Shown piece after piece: positions 1-11,645 of a DNA stretch of 64,000 nt. Source of the DNA: Rugalucina vietnamica. Its lineage: Eukaryota; Mollusca; Bivalvia; Lucinida; Lucinidae. The DNA lies in contig OZ024869.1 in the NCBI GenBank assembly GCA_964017185.1, positions 62,572,931 to 62,636,930 of the forward strand. Reading direction: 5' to 3'. Each line of letters opens with the position of its first letter. Position 1 is the stretch's first letter. The notes beneath the pieces are model-generated. The model did not search any database and was not told where the DNA came from. It saw only the letters and a list, made by a program, of their open reading frames with translations. The position numbers and the translations under genes were made by a program.

Positions 1-2040
1 ATATTTTAGAATTACTTTCTTAGTTACAATGCTGGTTTTGAATATGTAAATGCTTTTATTTAAGGTTCATCAAAACTTGTATGTGTGGGAAGGGGGGGGG
101 GAAGAATGGGCCGGCCTATTCTTTCCCCCCTATAGGTACAAAGTCATAAGCTTGTAATAACCACTCCAATTTCCAGCTACACTGCATATTTTAGAATTAC
201 TTTCTTAGTAACAATGCTGGTTTTGAATATGTAAATGCTTTCATCAAAACTTGTATGTGTGGGGAGGGGGGAAAGAATGGGCCGGCCTATTCTTTCCCCA
301 CTACCTTAACATATCAATCTTCATGATTCGTAAGTCAAAGCATTGAAATATTCAAAGACCAGCTTTATAACTAAGAAAATAATTCTAAAATATGCAGAGA
401 AGCTCGAAATAGGCGTGGTTATTTCAAGTTTAAGGATTTGTAATTATAGGGGGGAAAGAATTGACTAGTCAGTTCTTTCCCCGGGGAAGAAACGGGCCGG
501 CCCATTCTTTCCCCCCTACCTTAACATATTAATTTTCATGCAGATTCCAAAGTCAAAGTATTAAAACATTCAAAGACAAATTTTATTACCTAGAAACTAA
601 TTCTAAAACATGCATTGTAGCTCAAGCTTACAAATTTGTATTCATAGTGGGGAAAGAATAGGCCGGCCCATTCTTTCCTCCCTGCCCATACCTTAACATC
701 TCAAATTTGATGTATCCAAAGTCAAAGCAGACCAACTTTGTTACTAAGAAACTAATTCTAAAAATATGCAGGGTAGCTCGAAATAGAGTGGTTATTACAA
801 GCTGATGAATTTGTATGTATAGGGGGGAAAGAATAGGCCGGGCCCATTCTTTCCCCCCTACCTTAACATATCAATCTTCATGATTCCTAAGTCAAAGCAT
901 TAAAATATTCAAAGAGCAGCTTTATAACTAAGCAAATAATTCTAAAATATACAGAGAAGCTCAAAATAGGAGAGGTTTAATATTACAAGTTTATGGATTT
1001 GTTATTATATGGGGGTAAGAATTGACTAGTCATTTTTTTCCCCGGGGAAGAAACAGGCCGGCCCATTCTTTCCCCCCTACCTTAACATCTCAATTTTCAT
1101 GATTCCAAAGTCAAAGTATTAAAAAATTCAAAGACAATCTTTATTACTTAGAAACTTATTCTAAAACATGCAGGGTAGCTAAAGCTTACAAATTTGTATT
1201 CATAGGGGGGAAAGAATAGGCCGGCCCATTCTTCCCCCCCCCCCCCCCCCCACAATACCTTAACATCTAAAATTTGATGTATCCAAAGTCAAAGCAGACC
1301 AACTTTGTTATTAAGAAACTTATTCTAAAATATGCAGGGTAGCTCGAAATAGAGTGGTTATTACAAGCTGATGAATTTGTATGTATAGGGGGGAAAGAAT
1401 AGGCCGGCCCATTCTTTCCCCCCTACCTTAACATATCAATCTTTATAATTCCTAAGTCAAAGCATTGAAATATTCAAAGACCAGCTTTTCAACTTAGAAA
1501 ATAATTCTAAAATATGCAGAGAAGCTCGAAATAGGAGTGGTTATTAGTAGTTTATGGATTCGTAATTATTGGGGGGGGGGGGGGGGGGGGGGGGGAAGAA
1601 TTGACTAGTCAGTTTTTTCCCCGGGGAAGAAACGGGCCGGCCCATTCTTTCCCCACCCCCATATGGATCATTGTAGTTGTCGATAAAATATTTTGTGCTC
1701 ATCTACATACTAAAGTGGCATAGAATCTGTTTTTGTTTTTGAGTGATATAATTTACTGAATTTGGGTATGATGTGAAATCCTACAGGCCCAATCCCAACT
1801 ACTCAACAATTACTAAAGAATGTGTAAAACATAAAAGAAATTGTGCAAATATACATTATGAAGTGACTTATTAAGTTTTGCAAAAGATCAGCTCTTCAAA
1901 GTACTGATTACAAAAAATTTACATGGGGGGAAAAAACTGACTGGGTGGGGAAAAAACTGACTAGTCATTTTTTTCCCCGGGGAAAGAATGGGCCGGCCCA
2001 TTCTTTCCCCGGGGAAAAAACTGACTGGGGGGAAATTCCG
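1..2040. repeat. Higher-order satellite array with palindromic junctions
   Basis: About ten monomers of roughly 180-200 bp. Each holds an AT-rich body (beginning near CCTTAACATATCAATCTTC, then AAGTCAAAG, then TAATTCTAAAATATGCAG) and ends in a G-run/C-run palindrome. Three monomer types recur in order: the first type starts near 302, 860 and 1424, the second near 517 and 1078, the third near 690 and 1256, giving a higher-order period of about 560 bp. G and C tracts inside the palindromes are expanded at 1571-1595 and about 1234-1251. The left edge is cut by the window. No coding potential is seen. Confidence 0.9.
1921..2035. repeat. Cluster of perfect and near-perfect palindromes
   Basis: At 1979-2010 there is a perfect 32-bp palindrome with arms GGGGAAAGAAT and ATTCTTTCCCC around GGGCCGGCCC. 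Next to it lies a second palindrome with G4A-rich arms and a central ACTAGT. The two share arm sequences but have different cores. The same pairing occurs at 449-515, 1011-1078 and 1571-1655. Confidence 0.85.
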
Positions 2041-2045
2041 GCCTG

Positions 2046-2100
2046 TTACACCGGGGTGACTGCAATAGCTCTAGATGCACTTCGTGCAGTCGAGCTAATA
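2046..2100 (-). mobile_element. 5' end fragment of an AGCTCGCCTGCACGAAG element
   Basis: The reverse complement reads AGCTCGACTGCACGAAG then TGCATCTAGAGCTATTG and CAGTCACC. This is the 5' hairpin seen complete at 41739 and 43793. Only the first 50 or so bases are present, so the copy is severely truncated. Confidence 0.75.
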
Positions 2101-2336
2101 AATACACTGAAGGCCGTGTTGTAACAGGTTTATACAGGTAAATAAATATTCATGCAAGGTTGCTCAGTGTGACCAAGTTTTGTCACAATCGGCTGTGTCT
2201 GGAGAAAATGTTTTTGGTTAAGATCAAACTCTAATCACTCTGCGCAACACATAGAAGATGGATTGAAATTTTGTTAATTAAATGACACGATTCTGAGTAG
2301 CTGGCTGGTCATCACTGATCTGGGTATAGATTTGCA

Positions 2337-2806
2337 TATCGTTGGCTCGTTGACAAAACCTCGTAACTGCAAAAAACAAATTTTTCAGGAGAAGCAAAAC
2401 ACTAAAACTTGTATATTAATAATATATAAATGTGCATGTTTACAAATTGTCGTATATACAAAACTTGATAAATGAAAGCTAGAAGCAGATTCTAATGATG
2501 AATTAAAGAATGCATTAATGAGAAATCATATATATATGCAACTTTTGCTTATCTAAAAGATAAAGATTTTCTTGTATTTAATTTTTTTGAAATTGCATAT
2601 ACGAGGTTTTGTCACCTTTTTTTCAAGTCCGTTTACCATTTGTAGTTACGAGGTTTTGTAAGGTCATCGAATAACTAACTTCCCAATGGACATAACCTAC
2701 AAGGCTTTGTCACAAGCTGAATTTGAATGTCTTGAATCGCGCCATGTGAAAAATTGATTTTTTGAAAAAAGTGCAGTTACGAGGTTTTGTCAACGAGCCG
2801 ACGATA
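2337..2806. mobile_element. MITE-like element with 34-bp terminal inverted repeats
   Basis: 2337-2370 and 2773-2806 are inverted copies with one mismatch, built on CGTTGGCTCGTTGACAAAAC and CTCGTAACTGC. Two internal copies of ACGAGGTTTTGT lie near 2600 and 2650. The body is AT-rich with no transposase, so this is a non-autonomous DNA transposon of unknown superfamily. Confidence 0.8.
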
Positions 2807-3906
2807 AAACAGATAGCAAGTTTTCTCATGAGGTAACAGTGCCTTGTATAATGTTTGGTAGTAGACATTTCTTGCCTAACCTGAGATGTATTTTGAGTTG
2901 TAAATACACCATACATTGACAAAAAGTCAGGGATTATCTCAAGATTATTTATTTCATCGACACTCTTTCAGAACAATTTCATTTATCTAACTATTCCATT
3001 GAAAATAAACTGTTTGTTCGTGTGTTTGTTCGTTCATGTTTTTCTTGCTTTACGACCACGACCTACAGCCAATTTCATATCGGGGCTATCAGTTATCTTG
3101 ACTGTAATATGTAAACTTTTAGCATCAGAGACAAGGGAAGGATGTCTATACAAATATGCATATACTGACAGAATAATTCAACGCTACAACAAACCATTCC
3201 GTTCGGTAGACGGCTAAGTACACAAAATGATCGAATATTTTACAAACAAGACTCAATTCAATGCCTCCTTACCAAAAGCCTTGTGCATCCCCGTCACCCA
3301 TCCATACATCACTGGACGAGTTGAAGTATTTTGGTACATGTTTAAGTTCAAAACGAATCATTAGCAACAGATTGTCCGAAACAACTTGTTACACTGACAG
3401 TAAAGTGTGCTGTCGTATGCCACGCCCCGGTGCGTCACTTGTAACTGCCTTGTGTCATTTGGAGCCACTTTACCAGTAGTAAGTGTTCATTCAGGCTTTT
3501 GTTAGTTATTGACTACCTGCTATACCTGCCAGTATTTGTGTCTCTGTTTTAAACTCCGACAAATCAATGAAAAAGAAAAAAATCCATAACCCTCGCTTCA
3601 GCAAGACATTTACAACTTCCTAAATAAAACTAAAATAACTGATTAACCGCGCAGGCGGGTTTCCCTCCCGACATTACTGAAAAATAATAACTAAGAGGTT
3701 GAACATCAACTGAAACTAGTACTGACAAACGAATGATATGATATACAAGCGTACATGTAAACCTAATAAATGGCTGAATGGATGGTCCAGGGAGTGCTAA
3801 AATGATAAAAATCGCTGCCCTTCCACCGTGAACGTATTTAAAAATGCTCGAAAAATGGCTCAACTCGACAATTAACCGCGTCAAGAGTAACAATTTTCTG
3901 CGGTTA
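2807..3906. other. Unassigned unique-looking sequence
   Basis: No repeat structure, conserved coding segment or RNA gene is recognised. Short open frames here have no recognisable motif. Confidence 0.5.
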
Positions 3907-4336
3907 ATGCCTAGGTTACATTTTCCCCAATCGTCGTATGATTTTTCGGTTGGCGATTTTTCCCTACGATTTTAGACATCTTAGGTGATCGTGGTCTACG
4001 ACGTATGTGTTTTCAATTGATACGAACACTGTACAAGTTCTTGCTCTTGCTTGCGTCGACGTTCGAGTACTATTGTTTGTCCCCAAATTATCATAAAAAT
4101 CATGATCATCGCAGGATCTCCATATGGCGCTCGTACGACATGTGTACGGGCTACGGTCTCACGATTTTTTTTAAAAACATTGTTAAAGTGTAGACTTTTG
4201 CAAAATCGGATATCGTAGAAAGCCGTAGAATCGTATGGACATCATATGCTCAACCTGTGGGGACCACACGAAAATCCAAAAATTCACATCGTACGATCAT
4301 CGCAAGTTAATCACAGGTAAAATGTAACCAAGGCAT
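3907..4336. mobile_element. MITE-like element, 18-bp TIR
   Basis: Left end ATGCCTAGGTTACATTTT (3907-3924) and right end 4319-4336 are inverted copies with one mismatch. The interior is rich in CGTACGA/ATCGTACG words that are themselves arranged as inverted pairs, so the element could fold almost end to end. It is non-autonomous. Confidence 0.7.
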
Positions 4337-5109
4337 AAGCAACTTATCATTTGACTCCAAAACCGGGTGCAAGAAAACCTGTCAAAAGAAAGTTTTCTTG
4401 TATCGCGACTAATTCAAAGGATACAATGTACAAATGTCATTAGAAACCCCGCTCTTTCCATCAATGTACAGAGCAGTAGGGGTGTGATCCCTCTGCCGAT
4501 TAATAGCGCACATGTACATGTACATTGTATTAGAGAGGACTTCCTGAATCCAAACTATATAACCATCTATCAACCTGTGACTGTGTAACTTCTAGTTAGC
4601 GATAGCCTGATCGACAACTCAAAACGGATACACGTGTATGGAACATTGATATTTTATTTTTAGAAATCCCCATTAAAAAGACGTTAACTTTGTATTTCAG
4701 TGTATGGTGTACAAGTCTATCTCGGGGTAGACAAGAAATGTCTAGTACTGAGACAATAATATTATACAGGTAACTGCTAAAGGTTTGTACCCAAAATGTT
4801 GACAATGTAATATTTAAATTTTATTTTAATGGCATAATGCATGTTTATCGCACTTAACACAGTGTTGCATGTACAAAATATGATACAGTAGTGGAATTTT
4901 AAAAAGGACTACAAGCAAGGAAAAGCGAAAAAAATATTTTTTTTCACATATGAAATTTTGACCCCCACCCCCACTAAAATCGCCTTTTTTACACTATATG
5001 GAGGAAATAGTCAAAACATTTGATAGTTATAGGTTCAGAATACATTAGGCTATTGCCCTAATCATGAATACTACCACCAGGACCTTTGAAACATTGTTCT
5101 GCTCTTTTG
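4337..5109. other. Unassigned sequence
   Basis: AT-rich DNA between a MITE and a LINE fragment. Nothing recognisable is seen. Confidence 0.5.
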
Positions 5110-6025
5110 AAAACGAGGCACCAGACCCCAAGAATGTCACAGATTCTTTCTCCTCAAGAATCAGAGAGTTCTGTTAGCCTTATGTACAAACATTGGAAAT
5201 ATGAGTATTCCATTTCAAATCATTTGTGATAGTTACACCCAGGTATTTTATGCTTTCAACTTTTTCCAGTACAGTGCCCTCAAGGGTGTAGTTAGCCTGT
5301 ATCTTACTAGACCGTCTATTTGTCAGCTGCATCATGTTGCATTTGACCGGTTGAAATCTCATTCCCCAATTCCTAGCCCAACTGCCTAAACGATCAATGT
5401 CTCTCTGAAGTTTCAATGTATCCTCTTCATTCTTGATTTCAGGATAGCAAACACAGTCATCAGCAAAGAATCTTATTTCAGACTCAAAGTCTGCTGAGAT
5501 GTCATTTATATACAAGGAAAACAGCAAGGGGCCGAGAATGGTGCCCTGAGGGACACCCGACACAACTGGAGCCCAATCCGATTTAACCACTACCCTTTGT
5601 TGTCTAAAAACAAAGGAAAGCATTTATCCAATTCAGTGTTGTTCCACCTATTCCATAGCTAAACAATTTGCTTTTAAGGAGTTCATGGGGAGGAAAATCA
5701 AAAGCCTTTTCAGAATCGAGTATAAAAGTGTCAACCTGGCCTTTTTTGTCTAAGATTTTGGCCCAGTCATTTATCACTGTAGTCAACTGAGTTTCACAGC
5801 TATGCCATTTCCTAAATGCGTGCTGCCTGTCCGACAAAAGTTCATGTTCATTAAGATGGGCCATAATATTTGAGCATACAATATGTTCAAGAAGCTTACA
5901 AGGAATGCATGTCAAAGAAACAGGGCGGTAATTGCGGGCAAGTGACCTGTTACCCTTCTTAAACAGGGGACAAATATTAGCAAGAGACCATTCTTTAGGA
6001 ATTTCACCTGTATCAGCTGTAACAG
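5110..6025 (-). pseudogene. CR1-like LINE reverse transcriptase fragment
   Basis: This encodes the middle of a non-LTR reverse transcriptase of the same family as the copy at 10374-14227. It contains the ACKLLEHI-like segment, LLSDRQHAFRK, motif A (ILDSEKAFD), SGVPQGTILGPLLF and the catalytic FADD. It is truncated at both ends, so 3' UTR, endonuclease and N-terminus are missing. One inserted T near 5610 breaks the frame inside the segment AFLCF-RQQ, and three residues present in the sister copy after RVVV are deleted. It is a dead copy. Confidence 0.9.
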
Positions 6026-7535
6026 ATTAACGGGACAATGCAGGTCAAGGGGAAGCGATAATAAACAAAGAAAGGATTAAAGATGATGATCGGCCTCTTT
6101 TGTTTCCTTTTGAAAACGGTATGATTCACACTTATCAAGTTTTAAAAATACATGATGTAATAATTATACAGACAGTCGCCCAGCAAAACAACATGTCAGA
6201 TGATTGACAGATGTATTTTGGGATTAAACAAAAAAGTATGCTTACTTTGATCCTAATTCTGTCCTCATGCAAGTAAGCTCATCATCCAAATACCGGAGTG
6301 TAGCCTACAATGTACCCCTACCAAGAATAATCAGAAATTGATTGATGGGGTCATGAAGCTATAATGACAAGGAGGAACATCAGAATAATTGGACCAATTC
6401 ACACCAATTAGCTCATATAGTTTGTCTACGGGGACTACATAGTAAGGTGTTAATCAATTTGATAAGGTTGTGGACGATGTGTGTCGCCGCCATTACCTGG
6501 GTAGACAGATATATCTTATCTAAACGTCGCTAATTAAGCGAGAGAACCACCTGTTAATTTTATTAATTTTGTGGACAGTGAAAATAAAATAAATATGCGC
6601 ATATATCTAGCGAACCACAGGACGTCAGTCCACGTATTTCATTTTTTTAATCATCAAAATCGGACAAGAGACATCCGAATTAGGGCATATAAAATGGATA
6701 CATATAAAATAATGCCGGTGAAGTTTTCAATTTTTAATCTTGACATTTAAGCATTCTCCTGCGATTTCCTACACACAAGAAAAACACTCAGCGACAGATC
6801 AGTATTTCCCGTAGTTCATACTGTTGTCAGAATGCTGGCGCATAAAGGCGCACATACTTAGATTTTACATTGAAAAAGGCGCATTCAAAACGAATACAAA
6901 TTGTTGGCGGATAGTTATGCCGAAATATTTATTGAGGGAAAACACAACAAAACATATGTGTGAGATGCTGCGCACTTTCTTTGCTTTCTCCACTCCTGCA
7001 TTTGCCTCACTCGAAGAAAACAGAATATATCTAGTTGATGTATTATTCTTTAACCAAGAATATTCTTTACTTGTTAACTAAAATAATACAGCGCGCAACC
7101 TCGAACGATCACATTTAAAATAATGCTATAACTGATCTGGTGTCATGTGGAATATACAGTGTCAGTATTTGCCATTTTAATTATCAATTTGACATTTATT
7201 ACGGGTGGTTTTCTTGACATGTCCAAATTTTAACATTGACAATACACATGCACATGCCAGTTGGCATGCACACTGGAGTAAGCACGTAACTGACATTACG
7301 AAAACTTGCCCATGCAACACACAGAGAGTTTTAAAGTTGTAGGAACTAAAAATTTTCAGTAGGAAAATTTAGATATTTTTTCGTATTTTAGCTCAAACAT
7401 TGATCGGCCAGGCGATTCTAACGAGCACCCACAATCTATGTTTTGGAGCAAAAATAAGAAAAATAGGCCCACCCCTGCAAACCCCAGTTTTAATATATAA
7501 AAGCGGGGTTCAAGGGGGTATACATTACACAGTTA
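6026..7535. other. Unassigned sequence
   Basis: No gene or element recognised. The open frame at 6824-7081 (85 codons) has no motif and is flanked by AT-rich DNA; there is no reason to call it a gene. Confidence 0.4.
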
Positions 7536-7539
7536 TGTT

Positions 7540-7850
7540 TTCCTGATGGAGGTGTGTGTCAGACGTAAACAATTCTCAAAGTGTTGGAATATGTTTGTGT
7601 TACGTCACAGACACGCTGAGCACGCACTACAGGAGCGCATCAAACGTTAAACGCGCGTCTCACACACTCTAGGGGCACGTTACTGCAGCAATATTTCTTA
7701 AAATTGGAACGCCCATGTAGTGTACACTGGCGTGACTAAAATGCGTTCAAAGTATTCGAAACATGTAAGATATACACCCGAGCTTCTAGAAATTTTTAAG
7801 CATGTTTAAATTTTTTTAGCTCAAACGTGTACGAAACGCGCACCGACTTT
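7540..7850 (+). repeat. Diverged copy of the ACGCG-rich repeat of 56.2-56.6 kb
   Basis: Shares ordered words with 56200-56620: CAAAGTGTTG, TTTGTGTTAC, CAAACGTT, ACGCGCGTCTCACA, GCAATAT, AAATGCGTTCA and TTTTTAAGCATG. It is richer in CG than its surroundings. It is non-coding. Confidence 0.65.
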
Positions 7851-8070
7851 CATAATGAAACCATTTAACACTACAAGAATCACTTTCGCATAAAATCATT
7901 TCGTCTGTTTCAAATAAAGTGTCCTGATGTTGCTCCTTCTCTGATAGCGACGCCCCTAGCGGAGCGTATATGTTAATGCGTGTGTAGGCACATTTTGTTT
8001 TATTTTCTTCAGAAACTTAAGATTCTAAATCGCATGGAAATCGTGCTCTGCGCCATTTTGATCGCCATTT

Positions 8071-8212
8071 TCGAATCATGTGACTCCAAGATCCAATCAG
8101 AACAAAAGCCTCGTCTATTCGGAACACCTCGCACAAGATTCTCGAATCATGTGACTCCAAGATCCAATCAGAACAAAGGCCTCGTCTATTCGGAACACCT
8201 CGCCTAAGATTC
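8071..8212 (+). repeat. 71-bp tandem duplication
   Basis: Two adjacent copies (8071-8141, 8142-8212), nearly identical, beginning TCGAATCATGTGACTCCAAG. The near-identity indicates a recent duplication. Confidence 0.9.
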
Positions 8213-8309
8213 GGCGTGTTCGTTTAGCGCTTGTGAAAATGTTCCTGGTCAAGTCGTGCCATAGTTTAGATAATGTAGTAGTTTAGACACCCACCACACA
8301 TCTGAGATC

Positions 8310-8455
8310 TGAATCAAAATGGTTTACTGGTGATACGCCAAATTGACAATACTTCACCTGAGGTGATGATCAGAAATTGATCGACTCAGTGTCAGAAGAT
8401 AGATAGAAATTAGCCCCTAGCTCTCACAAGATATGCGAACTTGATCAGAAATAGA
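8310..8455 (-). pseudogene. 3' end of a CR1-like LINE (5'-truncated)
   Basis: On the minus strand the fragment holds the last codons of the reverse transcriptase ORF (AAGTTCGCATATCTTGTGAG, equivalent to KFASLV in the copy at 10461) followed by a 3' UTR with GTCAATTTGGCGTATCACC and AGTAAACCATTTTGATTC. It aligns with the 3' end of the LINE at 10374-10470. Confidence 0.75.
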
Positions 8456-9230
8456 TCAACTTACTTTTTGAACTTTCTCGAGGGTAGGGTAATGTAGCCC
8501 GAAATTTTCAACATTTCCCGAGAGTAAGGTACAGTAAAACCGAGGGCATAGCCCGAGGTTTTTAATACTTCCCGTGGGTGTGGTGTGGTAAAGTAGAGTG
8601 AAGCAGAGGGCGTAGCCCGAGGTTCTCAAGGGTAGGGAAGGGTAGGGTAGGGTACGGTAAAACCGAGGGCGTAGCCCGAGGTTTTTTACACTTCTTGTGG
8701 GTGTGGTTTGGTAAAGTAGAGTGAAACCGAGGGCGTAGCCCGAGGTTCTCAAGGGTAGGGTAGGGTACGGTAAAACCGAGGGCATAGCCCGAGGTTTTTC
8801 ACACTTCTCGTGGGTGTGGTGTGATAAAGTGGGTGTGGTGTGGCGTAGCCCGAGGTTCTCAAGGGTGGGGTAGGGTAGGGGACGGTAAATACAAGGGGGT
8901 GGGTAGGGTTGGGTAGTGTAGCGTAAGGTACGTTAAAACCGAGGGCGTAGCCCGAGGTTTTTAACACTTCTCGTGTGTGTGGTGTGGTAAAGTAGAGTGA
9001 AACCGAGGGCATAGCCCGAGGTTCTCAAGGGTAGGGTAGGGTAGCGTAGGGTAGAGTAAGGTATGGTAAAACTGAGGGCGTAGCCCGAGGTTTTTAACAC
9101 TTCTCGTGGGTGTGGTGTGGTAAAGTAGAGTGAAACCGAGGGCGTAGCCCGAGGTTCTCAAGGTTTGGGTAGGGCATAGGGTAGGGGTAGGGTAGGGTAG
9201 GGCAGGGTAGGGTTCAATAATACTTAAATT
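8456..9230. repeat. ~120-bp dimeric satellite with GGGC-GTA-GCCC hairpins
   Basis: Ten or so copies of a CCGAGGGC-GTA-GCCCGAGG core. The cores are separated alternately by a segment ending in ACACTTCTCGTGGGTGTGG and by a TAGGGTAGGGTACGGTAAAA segment, so the true unit is a dimer of about 110-125 bp. The long repetitive open frames on the minus strand are products of the repeat, not proteins. TAGGG runs expand at the right end. Confidence 0.88.
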
Positions 9231-10373
9231 ACTTTTAATTCACTTTGCCATGCCCGTTCTTGGCAGTGCCTAAGTTCATATTTTTGGTGTGTTTAGAATG
9301 CGGTTTGGTGTGGTTTTGATGTGGTTTGGGGCGTTTTTGTGTTTCCACGGACCGAGAAACCAAACATAAACTGGTGCATTATATGCACATTACTAGCGAC
9401 ATTACTAGTTACCTTACATGCTTATATTTAGACAAATAATCGAGCAATAATATATCGTCTGCTTTGCTCTTTGACAGTTCCCACTGCTGGTCATCTTTTT
9501 TGATCCTTACCAACTACCTCATTAAATAAGACATTTAGATCATTTAAGCATTTAACAAATCTGTAGAAAAGGTAAATATGAGCTCGACGTTGCGTTCCAC
9601 TGCATCGTTTTGTCTCTGGCCACCGTATTGCCACAAATAAAGGAATTTTAAGTTTTCTTGTGCAAGATGTACCTGGAGATGTCAGTTGTTTTTTCCATTG
9701 CTTCAGTGTTGCAATTGGTGGGGGACTTGCAGGCAGTCGAATGCTTAGAAATGTTATTTGTGGTCATATTTTGAAAAATTGGTGAACACTGGAATCTGAA
9801 GTTTCACTGTTTCATGATAACATAACAACACAACAGCTTTATTTACATAAAATGATGTCAAAACGGATGGGCAACTTCTGCTGAAATATCAGTTGCAGCC
9901 CGCTTGCTTAAAATTTAATGTCAAATTAACATATGGTATGAAGTTGGAAACAGATATTCAATACAAAGTTTTAATCCTGATGGTCAACCAATCAATGTTT
10001 TTGACATTCGCTTGAAAAACAAGATACGGAAAACAGCCATTTTCAATTGCTAAAGCCCTTCTGCCATGTACAGTCATCCACTGATATAGGCCCCTCATCT
10101 ACATGTCATCAGTTTTATTCAGGTGAAACTGCTTTTGAAGAAGCACAAAAGAGACAATAAGCAGCTCGTTATTCAAATATCTGTTAAGCATTCAATGCAA
10201 ATATCAATTCAAAAAATGATATAGATAATGACCTAGATAATGACATACAAGTAAAAGAACCAGATAAGTCTCCAACTTCTCAAGCAGACTGTAGATTGCA
10301 GAAGTCATGTTTACGAATTTCTAAAGCGACCCAGCTGCTTCAATACTACACTGATTTCAGTCCGGGAAGGCAG
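9231..10373. other. Unassigned sequence between satellite and LINE
   Basis: Mixed-composition DNA with no recognised coding motif, tandem repeat or inverted repeat. It may hold old transposon sequence that cannot be identified by eye. Confidence 0.4.
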
Positions 10374-10460
10374 GATCAGAATCAGAATCAGAATAGTTTA
10401 CTGGTGACACGCCAAATGACATTATTTCACCAGGGGGTTCGGATGGGGGGGGGGGGGGAA

Positions 10461-11600
10461 TTAGTCCCTTGAATGCACGAGTGAAGCGAACTTGGACACA
10501 CAATCATCTGACATTTCAGCAGTAGAAAACAGAGAGTCAGGGAGGTCATTCCAGTCCCTGATAGTCTGGGGAAAGAAACTACATTTATAGGCCTCTATAC
10601 TAGCAGATGGAAGCTGAAATGCCTTGGAGTGGCTATTTCTACAACGCCTAGTCTTTGGGATAAGGTCATCTGTAGGTATTCTGGCTTTACCCTTCAGACC
10701 TTTGTATAGTAATATAAGTCGATTATCCGTCCTCCTTTTCTTGAGAGATTCCCATCTGAGTTGTTCAAGAATGCCAGTCATACTAACTTCCTCGAAAGTA
10801 TAATTCCTAGTTACAAATCTAGCGGCACGATTCTGAACCTTCTCCAATTCTTCCTGGAGGCATTTAGTATGAGGATCCCAAACAGAACTTCCATATTCCA
10901 GGACTGGGCGCACCAGTCCTTTATAAGCTGCTTCTTTAACATCTTGGGGGCAAGAAAATAAGTTTCTCCTCAAGAATCCAAGTGTTCTGTTGGCTTTAGT
11001 ACAGATATTATTGATATGGGTATTCCACTTGAGGTCATTTGTAATTGTTACACCTAGATATTTAATGCTATCAACATTTTCCAAAACCGTTCCCTCGAGG
11101 GTGTACGAAGCCTCAATTTTATTTATCCGCTTATTTGTCAGCTGCGTCATGTTGCATTTGACAGGTTGAAATCTCATGCCCCACTTTCGGGCCCAGCTCC
11201 CTAAAAGGTCAATGTCTTTCTGAAGTTTCAATGTATCTTCTACCGTTTTAATTTCACGGTAACAAACACAGTCATCAGCAAAAAGCCTGATTTGAGAGTC
11301 AATGCCAACGGGTATGTCATTTATGTACAAGGAGAACAACAATGGACCGAGAACGGTGCCCTGAGGGACACCAGACACAACAGGGGCCCAGTCAGATTTA
11401 ACACCATTAACTACTACCCTTTGCTGCCTGAAGCACAAAAAAGCATTTATCCATTCCAATGTCTTTCCACCTATACCATAACTAAACAATTTGCTTTTAA
11501 GAAGTTCATGTGGAGGGGTGTCAAAAGCTTTTTCAAAGTCCAAAATAAAAGTGTCAACCTGACCCTTTTTGTCCAATATTTTTGCCCAATCATTTATCAC
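10461..11600 (-). pseudogene. LINE reverse transcriptase, catalytic and C-terminal part
   Basis: This is the continuation, in the same frame, of 11646-13106 after the TAG at 11646-11648; the 15 codons between stop and first Met are still readable (HAFRKWHSC...). Visible motifs are motif A ILDFEKAFD with its catalytic Asp, VSGVPQGTVLGPLLF (motif B), RLFADDCV (motif C), YLGVTI, LGFLRRNL, LVRPVLEYGSSVWDP and the thumb/C-terminal FFPQTIRDWNDLPDSLF. All catalytic residues are intact. The upstream stop replaces a Gln codon seen in the sister fragment (CAG/CAA to TAG). The natural stop is at 10461-10463. Confidence 0.92.
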
Positions 11601-11645
11601 TGTAATTAACTGAGTTTCACAACTATGCCATTTCCTGAATGCATG

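Noticed and set aside
3261..3479. Small open frames at 2999-3479 and 6824-7081 as host exons
   Set aside because: No conserved peptide, no clear splice sites and no codon pattern to support them.
8456..9161. Open frames with repeated SGYALGF-like peptides
   Set aside because: The peptide period equals the satellite period; frames shift between units, so no selection for coding.
8640..9230. Telomeric repeat tract
   Set aside because: TAGGG runs are short, mixed with unique unit sequence, and not TTAGGG; they are part of the satellite unit.
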